DNA of 25,337 nucleotides, taken from the NCBI GenBank assembly GCA_030531025.1, contig JAUMTV010000043.1:1-25337 (forward strand), read 5' to 3'. A program made the position numbers and the translations under genes. Source of the stretch: Turicibacter sp. (GTDB lineage: Bacteria; Bacillota; Bacilli; MOL361; Turicibacteraceae). The notes under the pieces were generated by a model. The model had not been told where the DNA came from. It saw nothing but the letters and a program-made list of their open reading frames with translations, and made no database searches. Positions 7,528 through 15,752 of this stretch are shown piece by piece; the first letter of the stretch is position 1, and every line of letters starts with the position of its first letter.

Positions 7528-8262
7528 TTAAACGACATGTTCAGGAATATCTCCCTTAGGAATCGTTCCATCTAACGATAAATAATAATGGCGAATCGGT
7601 TTTAGCTCATCATCTAACTCATACACAAGAGGTGTTCCAGTAGGAATATTTAAATCAGCAATCCCATCACTAGAAATATTATCTAAATACTTCACTAACG
7701 CTCTTAATGTGTTACCATGTGCTGCTATAATCACTCGTTTTCCTGCTAATAAATCTGGAACAATCTGTTCATTCCAATCCTCTAAGACACGTTTTTCAGT
7801 ATCAGCTAAATTTTCAGTTAATGGTAACTCTTCTTCTTTTAAATCATGATACTTAAATTCATGTCCGGGATAACGTGGATCTTCTTTAGTTAATTCTGGT
7901 GGTCTCACATCAACAAAACGACGCCATTTATGGACTTGTTCCTCACCATAAATTTCAGCTGTTTTTTGTTTATTTAATCCTTGTAATGCCCCATAATGAC
8001 GCTCATTTAGCTTCCATGACTTATAAACTGGAATCCACATTAAGTCCATCTCATGAAGAATAATCCACAATGTACGAATCGCACGTTTAAGACGTGACGT
8101 ATAAGCTACATCAAATTCTAATCCATTTTCACGTAGAACCTTTGCTGCCATTCGAGCTTCTCGCAAACCATTTTCAGATAATTCTACATCTGTCCAGCCA
8201 GTAAATTTGTTTTCTAAGTTCCATACACTTTCACCATGGCGAATTAAAACTAACTTAATCAT
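7528..8262 (-). CDS. gpmA: 2,3-bisphosphoglycerate-dependent phosphoglycerate mutase
   Basis: Interconverts 3- and 2-phosphoglycerate in glycolysis and gluconeogenesis in the cytoplasm, using a phosphohistidine intermediate. It is a histidine phosphatase superfamily member with LIRHGES at residues 6-12 (His 9 is phosphorylated), the [13 protein letters not shown] motif specific to cofactor-dependent mutases, and the second catalytic His in [10 protein letters not shown]. The start at 8262 gives 244 residues, in the family's usual range. GGAG lies 7 nt upstream, whereas a longer frame to 8304 would add 14 residues without a ribosome binding site. It is transcribed alone. Confidence 0.96.
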   Translation of the reverse strand: MIKLVLIRHGESVWNLENKFTGWTDVELSENGLREARMAAKVLRENGLEFDVAYTSRLKRAIRTLWIILHEMDLMWIPVYKSWKLNERHYGALQGLNKQKTAEIYGEEQVHKWRRFVDVRPPELTKEDPRYPGHEFKYHDLKEEELPLTENLADTEKRVLEDWNEQIVPDLLAGKRVIIAAHGNTLRALVKYLDNISSDGIADLNIPTGTPLVYELDDELKPIRHYYLSLDGTIPKGDIPEHVV

Positions 8263-8441
8263 AAACACACTCCTTTCTTCTAAAGTATATGCATCTTTCA
8301 ACATATCTTTCTTTTTTAAACAAAACCTCGATAAAACTTTAACTAAACAATGAAAAAATTTATCTATCTACACTCTTTGAATATTTCTTCTATTTACTAA
8401 CATAAACTGATAACTATGATATCTAAATAAGGAGAGAGCCT

Positions 8442-9583
8442 ATGATCTTTATGAATTTAACTTTATTCACTTTTTTATTGTTCTTTTATTGTTATAAAAA
8501 AGAACCTCGACGACTCTTAAACGGATTTTTATTTAATATTTTTTTATTAAATGCTTTCCTTTGTTTCACGTATATCAATTTTAAAAGTCATAGCTTTCTA
8601 CTTTTATTCATTCTTATTCTCATTTCGATTCTTGGACTATTTGCTTTCTTTTCTGGCATCTACATTTTAATTATTGCCTTATTAATTAACGCCCGTATTG
8701 TGATGAAACGTGAGCGTAAAACACCTGCTAACTTACTAACATTCTTTGTTGCTATTGGTCTAATTATCCACCTCATGTGGTGATGGATGCATCCCGATCT
8801 TCCGATCTCAAATAGTATTAATCTCTTTTTAAGTGGATTTAGTCTCGTCGCTTTATATTATCTTTGTAATCTTCTAAGCTTTATTAGTATTTCTCTTCTT
8901 TTTTGGCTTAGAAAGCCGAAACTTAATCAAGATTTTATAATTATTTTAGGGAGCGGATAATAGGAAAAAAAGTCCCTCCTTTACTTGCTAGTCGAATTGA
9001 CAAAGCCATTGAAATTTATCATCAACAAAAAGCTCATCAAAAACCCCCAATTTTACTCTTTTTTGGAGGATAGGAACCAAATGAAGACATTCCAGAAGGA
9101 ATCGCTATGCACCAGTATGCCATCGAGCATGAAATTCCAATTGAAGATACACTCGTTGAAACTCATTCACGAAACACCTATCAAAACATGCAATTTTCAA
9201 AATATCTGATGGATGAACAGCGCCCTAATGGTTACCATGTGATCTTTGCGACAAATAACTATCATACATTTCGCGCGAGCTTATATACCAAACAAGTGGG
9301 ATTAAATGCACAAGGAATTGGCTCAAAAACAGCAGGCGACTTTTTACCTAATACTATGATTCGTGAATACATGGCACTATTAATCATGAATAAAAAGCGT
9401 CATATAATGGTCACTCTAGGCTTTTTATTATTTGGATTACTGCTTGCATTTACCTCAGAAGTCATTACCCAATTATCCATTTTTTTATTCATAACTTATC
9501 CACATTTTAAAAAAATGTTCCACATGGAACTTTTTGGTTTTGTGGATAACTCGTTATTCTTAGCAAATACACTCGATTTCTGA
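8442..9583 (+). pseudogene. YdcF/DUF218-family membrane protein, pseudogene with three lesions
   Basis: Translation across the region gives one recognisable protein: several N-terminal membrane helices, then a DUF218 (YdcF/SanA/ElyC-like) domain with IILGSG, LLASRIDKAIEIY, an FFGG strand, THSRNTYQNM and ATNNYHTFRAS, and a C-terminal hydrophobic helix. It is broken by an in-frame TGA at 8781-8783 (between LMW and WMHPDLP), a -1 frameshift near 8960 (GGATAATA where GGA-TTA-ATA, encoding Gly-Leu-Ile, is expected), and a TAG at 9072-9074 where family members have Gln in SGGQG. A good ribosome binding site (GGAGAG) precedes the original ATG. The last ~30 codons cover an unusual palindrome (9496-9549), so the original stop may be lost. 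Inactivation looks recent because the rest remains intact. Confidence 0.85.
9496..9549. repeat. 54-bp imperfect palindrome with DnaA-box arms and a parS-like centre
   Basis: The outer arms are TTATCCACA (9496-9504) and TGTGGATAA (9541-9549), both perfect DnaA-box 9-mers in inverted orientation. The centre, TGTTCCACATGGAACT (9516-9531), resembles the Bacillus parS site TGTTCCACGTGGAACA at 14 of 16 positions, but the central CG is lost. AAAAA and TTTTT flank the core, so in RNA it would look like a hairpin terminator. Confidence 0.55.
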
Positions 9584-9616
9584 CTAAAGTTATCATAAAA
9601 ACATTTCAAATTAAAA

Positions 9617-9644
9617 AAGGACTTTTGATAAAGTCCTCTTTTTT
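9617..9644. terminator. Bidirectional intrinsic terminator
   Basis: AGGACTT / AAGTCCT hairpin with A- and T-runs on either side (TTTTTT on plus, T7 on minus). It separates the pseudogene from the convergent ugp operon and ends both. Confidence 0.9.
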
Positions 9645-9671
9645 ATATGGTGTCCCGCTCAGTAATGTCTT

Positions 9672-10769
9672 TTAAATACGCATCTCTGTTTCAATATCAA
9701 AAAGATGTACACGTTCAGTATTAAGATACACCGTCATCTGATCCCCGATTTTCTTCTCAGTTGTTCCATTTACTCGGACAATGATGATTTGATCTTTATA
9801 TTTCACATGAATATAGCTTTCCGCTCCCATTAATTCAACCATCTCAATGATTCCTTCAATTTTAGAATCTATTACCGTACTATCTGTTTCTTTAATATCT
9901 TCTGGTCGAATTCCTAACGTAATCTTTTTTCCGACATAACCTAATGTTGATAACTTCTGTCCAAGTTTTTCAGGTATATAAATTTTGTCTTTTGCTACTA
10001 AAATAAAAATTTGATGACTTTCCTTTATGACTTCTCCATCGATAAAATTCATCTGAGGACTTCCAATAAAACTAGCAACAAATTTATTTTGTGGATAATT
10101 ATAAATGTTTTGTGGTGTATCCACTTGCTGAATAACCCCTTTATTCATGACAACGATTCGAGTCCCCATCGTCATTGCTTCTGTTTGATCATGGGTCACG
10201 TAGATAAAAGTTGTGCCTAGAGTTTGATGTAACTTCGTAATTTCTGTTCTCATTTGAACGCGAAGCTTGGCATCTAAATTAGATAATGGCTCATCCATTA
10301 AAAATACTTTTGGTTTTCGTACGATGGCTCTTCCTAGGGCAACCCTTTGTCGTTGCCCCCCAGATAAAGCTTTTGGTTTACGATTTAAAAATGGTTCAAG
10401 ATCTAAAATTTTTGCTGCCTCTTTAATTTTCAAATCAATTTCTTCTTTTGAAACATTTTTTAATTTTAAGGCAAATGCCATATTATCATAAACTGACATA
10501 TGTGGATAAAGGGCATAGTTTTGAAAAACCATAGCAATATCTCGGTCTTTAGGCTCCACATCGGTTACTACTTTATCCCCAATTACTAATTCACCTGTTG
10601 AAATTTCTTCAAGACCGGCAATCATTCGTAATGTCGTTGATTTTCCACATCCCGATGGTCCTACAAAGATAATAAACTCTTTATCTTCTATCTCTAAATT
10701 AAAATCATTCACTGCTGTCATATTATTATCATAAACTTTATAAATATTTTTTAATGATACACTCGCCAT
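9672..10769 (-). CDS. ugpC: Glycerol-3-phosphate/carbohydrate ABC transporter ATP-binding protein (UgpC/MsmX family)
   Basis: Cytoplasmic ATPase of a carbohydrate-type (CUT1) importer. It has Walker A GPSGCGKSTTLR (about residues 37-48), Q-loop VFQNYALYPHM, signature LSGGQRQRVALGRA (about 134-147), Walker B VFLMDEPLSNLDAKLR, switch VTHDQTEA, and a C-terminal OB/TOBE regulatory domain (from about residue 240). The 365-residue length is typical. It is the last gene of the six-gene operon and follows the GDPD gene by 23 bp with its own ribosome binding site (GAGGAGGATAATTAA region). MsmX-type ATPases often serve several permeases, so it may be shared; assignment to G3P rests on the neighbouring GDPD gene. 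Confidence 0.9.
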   Translation of the reverse strand: MASVSLKNIYKVYDNNMTAVNDFNLEIEDKEFIIFVGPSGCGKSTTLRMIAGLEEISTGELVIGDKVVTDVEPKDRDIAMVFQNYALYPHMSVYDNMAFALKLKNVSKEEIDLKIKEAAKILDLEPFLNRKPKALSGGQRQRVALGRAIVRKPKVFLMDEPLSNLDAKLRVQMRTEITKLHQTLGTTFIYVTHDQTEAMTMGTRIVVMNKGVIQQVDTPQNIYNYPQNKFVASFIGSPQMNFIDGEVIKESHQIFILVAKDKIYIPEKLGQKLSTLGYVGKKITLGIRPEDIKETDSTVIDSKIEGIIEMVELMGAESYIHVKYKDQIIIVRVNGTTEKKIGDQMTVYLNTERVHLFDIETEMRI

Positions 10770-10792
10770 TTAATTATCCTCCTCAGGTGCTT

Positions 10793-11518
10793 CTATTTAT
10801 ACTCTTTCATGACTTCATTCAACAATGCAGGATAATCTGTAAATATTCCATCTACTTGAGCATCAATTAACTTTCTCATATAGCTCGGTGAGTTAACCGT
10901 ATAAATATTAACTGCTAAGTGATTTTCATGTGCTTTTTGAACTAACTCTTCTGATACCAATCGCAAATGAGGATGAATAGCATCTGCATTTAATGCTTTG
11001 GCATACTCTATCACATTAATGATAGGTTCATAGTAAAGAAATCCTACTTTAATGGTTGGATCAATTGCTTTACATAACTTAATCGAATCAGGATTAAAGC
11101 TTGAAATAATGACCTGATTTTTTAAATTGTACTGCTGAATTAATTGAATGACATCTTGCTCAATTCCTGGATATGAAAAAATATCAGTTTTTAACTCAAT
11201 ATTAAGCTTGATCTGATGCTCTTTTACTAATTCTAATACTTCCTCTAATCGTGGCATCTGACATTCTATCGAGTCTGTAAACATGGCTCGTCGACATTTT
11301 AAATCTCTTAACTCCTCCCAATTTAAATCTTTAATCAGTCCACTCGATAAAAATGTTCGTTCAACATCTTCATCATGAATCACCACTAATTGATGATCTT
11401 TTGTTTTATGAACATCTAATTCAAGACCTGTCGCCCCTTGTTTGATCGCTTGTTTAAAAGCAAGTAACGTATTCTCAGGATAATCCGAACTCGCTCCTCG
11501 ATGAGCAAAATTAATCAT
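10793..11518 (-). CDS. ugpQ: Glycerophosphodiester phosphodiesterase
   Basis: Hydrolyses glycerophosphodiesters from deacylated phospholipids to glycerol-3-phosphate and an alcohol. GDPD TIM-barrel signatures are all present: NFAHRGASSDYPENTLLAF (residues 3-21, with the catalytic HRG and Glu-Asn), LELDVH (about 37-42, metal ligands) and VVIHDEDVERT (second catalytic His), plus the C-terminal VDGIFTDYP. The 241 residues have no signal peptide, so it acts in the cytoplasm on imported substrate, as UgpQ does in E. coli. It is embedded between a HAD phosphatase and the transporter ATPase in the same operon, the strongest clue to what the transporter carries. Confidence 0.93.
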   Translation of the reverse strand: MINFAHRGASSDYPENTLLAFKQAIKQGATGLELDVHKTKDHQLVVIHDEDVERTFLSSGLIKDLNWEELRDLKCRRAMFTDSIECQMPRLEEVLELVKEHQIKLNIELKTDIFSYPGIEQDVIQLIQQYNLKNQVIISSFNPDSIKLCKAIDPTIKVGFLYYEPIINVIEYAKALNADAIHPHLRLVSEELVQKAHENHLAVNIYTVNSPSYMRKLIDAQVDGIFTDYPALLNEVMKEYK

Positions 11519-11529
11519 TAATAAACCTC

Positions 11530-12315
11530 CTAAATGAGCTTTAAATATCTTAAAGCATTATAAATTCCATCTTCATGAATAGCATCTGTCACATAATGAG
11601 CACATTCTTTTAATGGCTCACAACTATTTCCCATAGCAATCGCATAATCAACCTCTTGAAACATTTCTAAATCATTAAATCCATCTCCAAATGCATAGTA
11701 TTTCATCGCCTGATTCGTTTCATTTTCTTTAATATATTTAATGGCTGTTCCTTTGCTACAGTTTTTATTAAAAACATCGTATCCTTCTTCTACATCAATT
11801 AGTTTTACAAAATTAAACTGTGGATATCTTTCTTTCATCCTCTCAATTTGATGATCCTTAATGTGAGCATTGATTTGAAAGACTTCTAAATCATCTAACC
11901 GATCAAACAGATTTTTGTCTAAACTTGATAACGGCATATTGTATTTCGCTGAAAATTTTTGAATCCAAAGATCTTCTACTTTTCCTTTACTCTCTGTTAA
12001 TAAATGAATGCAATAAGGAATCTCTTGAGTTTCAAAATCAGTTAATAATTGACGTAAAGCTATATGATTCATTGGTTGTTTATAAATCACTTTATCATCT
12101 ACGGTAATGATTGATCCGTTAGCAGAAATAATCGTTTTAAATAATTGATGAAAAGTTTCTTGCTTGACCATCGCTAATGAGCGTCCAGTTGCGATAGCAA
12201 TCTTTACTTTATTATTTTTTAAAGCTTCAATCGCTTGAAGTGTACTTTTATAAATTTTATTTTTCTCACGACATACTAATGTGTTATCCACATCAAAAAA
12301 GATTGCTTGATTCAT
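11530..12315 (-). CDS. HAD-superfamily hydrolase, Cof-type (IIB)
   Basis: Cytoplasmic phosphatase-like enzyme of the Cof/YbiV subclass. Motif I is FFDVDNTL (residues 6-13, nucleophile Asp 8 and acid/base Asp 10), motif II is the Thr/Ser in IATGRS, and motif IV is GDGFNDLEMF (metal-binding Asp pair). A large cap domain lies between them. Length (261 aa) is normal. It lies 11 bp downstream of ugpB and 11 bp upstream of the GDPD gene, so it is co-transcribed. An attractive but unproven role is dephosphorylation of a phosphorylated product of the imported compound; many Cof-type enzymes are promiscuous sugar-phosphatases. Confidence 0.9.
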   Translation of the reverse strand: MNQAIFFDVDNTLVCREKNKIYKSTLQAIEALKNNKVKIAIATGRSLAMVKQETFHQLFKTIISANGSIITVDDKVIYKQPMNHIALRQLLTDFETQEIPYCIHLLTESKGKVEDLWIQKFSAKYNMPLSSLDKNLFDRLDDLEVFQINAHIKDHQIERMKERYPQFNFVKLIDVEEGYDVFNKNCSKGTAIKYIKENETNQAMKYYAFGDGFNDLEMFQEVDYAIAMGNSCEPLKECAHYVTDAIHEDGIYNALRYLKLI

Positions 12316-12326
12316 TGAATTCCCAC

Positions 12327-13655
12327 CTATTCATGATTCGCTTTATTGTACTTTTCTAAAGCTTGATTAATTGTTTTCGTTAAATTTAGTACTGCCTCAG
12401 ATGCAGATAACTCATTATTTAATACTTTTTCAATATTTTCTTCAATCGCAGCACGTGCTTCTGGAAAGACTCCAAGTAAAGCTCCTGATTGATTATTCGG
12501 TTCACGTAATTGATCAATAGCAGTTTGGAATTCTGGATTATTATTTAAATATTCCACCATACTTGGAATTTCATATGCCTCTTTATTCACTGAGAAATAT
12601 CCTGTGGCTTGTGCCCATTGTGCTTGAACATCTGCTGATACCATAAATTTAATAAATTCAAAGGCTGCTTTTGCTTTATCATCGTCACCTTTATCCATAA
12701 TCCATAAAGAAGCTCCTCCGATAGATACCCCACCTTCATCTGTACTTGAAACGGCAGGGAGATAGGCAGTTCCTAATTCAAAGGTATCATTAATTTTACT
12801 TTTAATATCCGTTAAAGACGCTGTTGAGGCAATCGTCATAGCTACTTTTCCTGAAGCAAAGCTATCCGTTACAGCATCCCCATTTCGTCCAAAGTTAGCA
12901 ATTAGCCCTGAATCAACAAGTGTTTTCCATCCATTAATAATGTTTAATGCCCCTTGATTCGTATCAAATGTAACAGCTGTTGCCTGATTATTACGTCCAT
13001 TCCCTTCGTTTGCATAATCTAATTGTTGTTTAATTAAAAATTGTTCAAAAAACCATCCATAAATTTGCATCGCATAACCATAACGTTCGGTGATATTCCC
13101 ACTTTTTTTCGTTAACTTTTCTGAATATTCTAAAATTTCATCAAAGTTAGTCGGTGCAACTTCTGGATTTAATCCAACTTCTTCAAAGGCTGTCTTATTA
13201 TAATAAAGAATTGGTGTTGAAGTATTAAATGGCATCGAGTATAGCTTATCGTCAATCGTATAATAATCTAAAATATTTTCTTCTAAATGAGAGACATCAT
13301 AACCTTCCTCATCGATGAAATCTTGCATTGGAATCGCATATTCACTGTCAATCATCCATTTCGTTCCGATTTCATATAACTGCATAATATCTGGTCCTGC
13401 ATTTCCAAGCGCTGAACTTTTCAATTTATTAACAGCATCATCATACGCCCCTTGGTACTCTGCTACCACTCTAATTTCATCTTGAGATTCATTAAAAGCA
13501 TCGACTAAAGCCGTTATGGCCTCTCCACCTTTACCTCCCATTGAATGCCAAAATGTTAATTCAGTTACATCATTTGCGGCTTGATTTTTATTGCTACATC
13601 CCGCTAATAAAGAAGTTCCTAGTACAGTTAACGTTAATAATTTTTTTCTCATCAT
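12327..13655 (-). CDS. ugpB: ABC transporter substrate-binding lipoprotein (UgpB-like)
   Basis: Extracellular solute-binding protein of family 1, tethered by lipid. The signal peptide ends in the lipobox LLAGC (Cys near residue 20). The mature part carries the family pattern LTFWHSMGGKGGEAITALVDAF (given in two pieces: LTFWHSMGG, then KGGEAITALVDAF), the hinge region YAMPFNTSTPILYYNK-like segment, and GGASLWI near residue 312. Length (442 aa) matches UgpB. Two adjacent ATG codons are possible starts. It follows the permease gene by 10 bp. The 'ugp' name rests on the operon context (GDPD, PhoP-like boxes) and on the LTFWHSMGG motif, which is frequent in G3P-binding UgpB proteins. Confidence 0.88.
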   Translation of the reverse strand: MMRKKLLTLTVLGTSLLAGCSNKNQAANDVTELTFWHSMGGKGGEAITALVDAFNESQDEIRVVAEYQGAYDDAVNKLKSSALGNAGPDIMQLYEIGTKWMIDSEYAIPMQDFIDEEGYDVSHLEENILDYYTIDDKLYSMPFNTSTPILYYNKTAFEEVGLNPEVAPTNFDEILEYSEKLTKKSGNITERYGYAMQIYGWFFEQFLIKQQLDYANEGNGRNNQATAVTFDTNQGALNIINGWKTLVDSGLIANFGRNGDAVTDSFASGKVAMTIASTASLTDIKSKINDTFELGTAYLPAVSSTDEGGVSIGGASLWIMDKGDDDKAKAAFEFIKFMVSADVQAQWAQATGYFSVNKEAYEIPSMVEYLNNNPEFQTAIDQLREPNNQSGALLGVFPEARAAIEENIEKVLNNELSASEAVLNLTKTINQALEKYNKANHE

Positions 13656-13665
13656 TTTTCTCTCC

Positions 13666-14490
13666 TTATCCTTTAATTGATCCGGCTGTCATTCCTTCTA
13701 CTAGTGAGCGTTGCCCGATAACAAACACTAAAATCGATGGAATTAAAATCAAAATAGCTCCTGCTAAGACAACCCCATAATTACTTCCTTCAGCAAATTG
13801 AAGCATGCTAATTCCAATTTGAACGGTACGATTGTTCCCATTATTAATCGTTAGTAATGGCCATAGATATTGATTCCACGTATTAATAAACGTATAGATA
13901 GACAATGAAGCGATAGCTGGCTTTGAAATAGGTAGTAAAATCTTGATTAAAAATTTTAAATTACTACATCCATCAATTTTTGCTGCTTCTGATAGTTCTT
14001 TAGGAATTGTTAAATAAAACTGTCGAATTAAGAAAATTCCCATAGCTGATGTTAAAAATGGCACAATAAGCACTTGTAAACTATCAGTCCATCCCCATGA
14101 ACTGACGGTTAAAAAGTTTGAGATAATTGTTGTTTCTGTTGGAATCATCATTGTGGATAACACCATTAAAAATAATAATTTTTTATATTTAAATTCATAA
14201 AACGCAAAGGCATAAGCAGCTAAACTCGACGTAATAACTTGACCAATCGTCACAAAAATTGAAACAATCAAACTATTTAAAATAAATCGAAATAATGGAA
14301 CTGCGTTTAGCGCCTCTCTATAGTTTTCAAACGTTACTTTGCTTGGAAATAGCTTAGGTGGATACTGTGAGATTTCACCTTGTGACATAAAACTTAAAGA
14401 TAAGGCATATAAGAGGGGACAAATAATCATGAAACAAACTAAACAATTAATACTCGTTAAAATGACTCTATTTTTTTTAGATAGTTGCAT
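13666..14490 (-). CDS. ugpE: ABC transporter permease (UgpE/MalG-like)
   Basis: One of the two membrane channel subunits of the CUT1 importer. The 274 residues have about six transmembrane helices. The ATPase-contact EAA loop reads EAAKIDGCSNLKFLIKILLP (about residues 168-187). The N-terminal PPKLFPSKVTFENY segment is typical of the MalG side. Its ATG shares one base with the TAA of the partner permease (TAATG), so translation is coupled. Substrate is inferred from the operon as for ugpB. Confidence 0.91.
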   Translation of the reverse strand: MQLSKKNRVILTSINCLVCFMIICPLLYALSLSFMSQGEISQYPPKLFPSKVTFENYREALNAVPLFRFILNSLIVSIFVTIGQVITSSLAAYAFAFYEFKYKKLLFLMVLSTMMIPTETTIISNFLTVSSWGWTDSLQVLIVPFLTSAMGIFLIRQFYLTIPKELSEAAKIDGCSNLKFLIKILLPISKPAIASLSIYTFINTWNQYLWPLLTINNGNNRTVQIGISMLQFAEGSNYGVVLAGAILILIPSILVFVIGQRSLVEGMTAGSIKG

Positions 14491-15422
14491 TATTGATAAT
14501 GAACCCCTTTCTTTTCAAATTTAAATTGTAATAAAGTGATACACATCATAATCAAAAATAAAACAATAGCTTGCGTACAAGCCATTTCAAATCGCCCATT
14601 AAAGAAAGCTTCACGATAAATGGAGTGAACTAAAACATTCGTTGAATCACCTGGCCCACCTTGTGTTAACAATTTAATCTGTCCAAATGCTTGAAAGGCA
14701 TTAATAACATTCATAATAATGACTAAAAACAACTGTGGTGAGATCATAGGAAGCATAATATGTTTTAATTTGTGTAAGAAACTTGCTCCATCAATAGATG
14801 AACTTTCTAATAATTCAACTGGAATATTATGAAGTCCAGTCGTTAAAAAGATAAAATTAAGCCCTAGATTTAACCAAGTTGTAACGGCAGCCACTGCAAC
14901 TAAAGCATATTTAGGATCCGTTAACCAACCAATTTCTTGATTTAATATAAAGTTTAAAATCCCATTCGTCGGATGAAAAATCATCATCCAAATGGCAGCT
15001 GCCGGTGCTGAAGCTATAGCCATCGGTAATGAAAACATTAACTCATACACACGATTTCCTTTTAATTTGTTATTTGCTAATAAAGCTAAAATAAAGCCTA
15101 TGACAACTGATGGGATAGCAACTAAAAGAACAAATTTGAATGTAACCATGACTGAATTATAAAATTCAGGAGATTGGAATAACTCAATAAAGTTTTGTAG
15201 CCCGACAAATGATTTCATTTCTCCTCTTAAATTAGTTTGATGTAAACTCAAAATAATCGTTTTAATAAATGGATAAAACACAAAGATTGTAAAAAGTGCA
15301 AAAGCGGGAGTTAAATAAAGAAATGGTTCTATTTTTCTTATTACTATTCCTTTCTTCTTTTTCTTCAATTGTTCTTTGTCTACAAGTACTATTGGGGTAG
15401 ACAGAATAGACTGTTGTTCCAT
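14490..15422 (-). CDS. ugpA: ABC transporter permease (UgpA/MalF-like)
   Basis: Partner channel subunit and first gene of the ugp operon. The 310 residues have about six membrane helices. The cytoplasmic N-terminus is unusually basic (DKEQLKKKKKGIVIRKIEP). The EAA loop is ELLESSSIDGASFLHKLKHI near residues 203-222, with the LPMISPQ that follows. An AGGAGGAG ribosome binding site lies 6-8 nt before the ATG. The promoter region upstream holds TTAACA direct repeats at 15497-15563 and an extended -10-like TGTTATAGT (TATAGT at 15460-15465). Confidence 0.91.
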   Translation of the reverse strand: MEQQSILSTPIVLVDKEQLKKKKKGIVIRKIEPFLYLTPAFALFTIFVFYPFIKTIILSLHQTNLRGEMKSFVGLQNFIELFQSPEFYNSVMVTFKFVLLVAIPSVVIGFILALLANNKLKGNRVYELMFSLPMAIASAPAAAIWMMIFHPTNGILNFILNQEIGWLTDPKYALVAVAAVTTWLNLGLNFIFLTTGLHNIPVELLESSSIDGASFLHKLKHIMLPMISPQLFLVIIMNVINAFQAFGQIKLLTQGGPGDSTNVLVHSIYREAFFNGRFEMACTQAIVLFLIMMCITLLQFKFEKKGVHYQ

Positions 15423-15496
15423 ATGGACTCCTCCTCATGACAATTCGACTACACCCTCAACTATAACAGCTCAACTTTAATCTTTAATAAATCTAA

Positions 15497-15563
15497 TGTT
15501 AAAATTTGTTAACAACTTTAATAATTTATTAAGTTTTATATAAGATTGTTAAATAACTGTTAA
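15497..15563 (-). promoter_or_regulatory. Putative PhoP (Pho) boxes upstream of ugpA
   Basis: Four TTAACA hexamers on the coding (minus) strand, at 15558-15563, 15547-15552, 15507-15512 and 15497-15502. The distal pair is TTAACA-N5-TTAACA, the 11-bp period of Bacillus PhoP boxes (TT(A/T/C)ACA). The proximal pair is spaced by 10 bp. They lie upstream of the -35 region of a TATAGT -10 (15460-15465). Phosphate-starvation control fits a G3P/glycerophosphodiester transport operon. Confidence 0.6.
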
Positions 15564-15580
15564 ATTTTTTCAGATAAATA

Positions 15581-15605
15581 TAAAAAGAGATCTATCTTGA
15601 TCTCT
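15581..15605 (-). terminator. Intrinsic terminator-like hairpin facing the ugp operon
   Basis: AGAGATC / GATCTCT stem with a 6-nt loop followed on the minus strand by TTTTTA. It would stop minus-strand transcription entering from the cfa promoter side before it reaches the PhoP-like boxes. No ORF lies upstream of it on that strand. Confidence 0.6.
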
Positions 15606-15640
15606 AAGGTTAATCCTGTCTTTCATCGACTCTTCTAAAT

Positions 15641-15670
15641 TATGATAATCACTAAATTTATGATAATCAT
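15641..15670. promoter_or_regulatory. Tandem Fur-like operator half-repeats upstream of cfa
   Basis: TATGATAATCA occurs at 15641-15651 and 15659-15669 (18-bp period). The second is part of the perfect 6-1-6 palindrome TATGATAATCATA. Its core ATGATAATCAT is identical to the centre of the classic 19-bp Fur consensus. Flanking positions match less well, so another Fur-family regulator (for example PerR) is also possible. It lies about 85-110 nt upstream of the cfa start, in the ugp-cfa divergent region. Confidence 0.45.
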
Positions 15671-15752
15671 AGAATATTTATTATAAAAATGAATTATTTG
15701 TCAAATACTAATAATAATTCACTAATTTAGAAATTCGGAAAGGATTGAGTTG

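Noticed and set aside
8985..9209. Plus-strand 74-codon frame overlapping the YdcF region
   Set aside because: It is a wrong-frame reading of the pseudogene; the DUF218 homology lies in the other frames.
10011..10491. Two short plus-strand frames
   Set aside because: Both are antisense to the conserved ABC ATPase gene and lack initiation signals.
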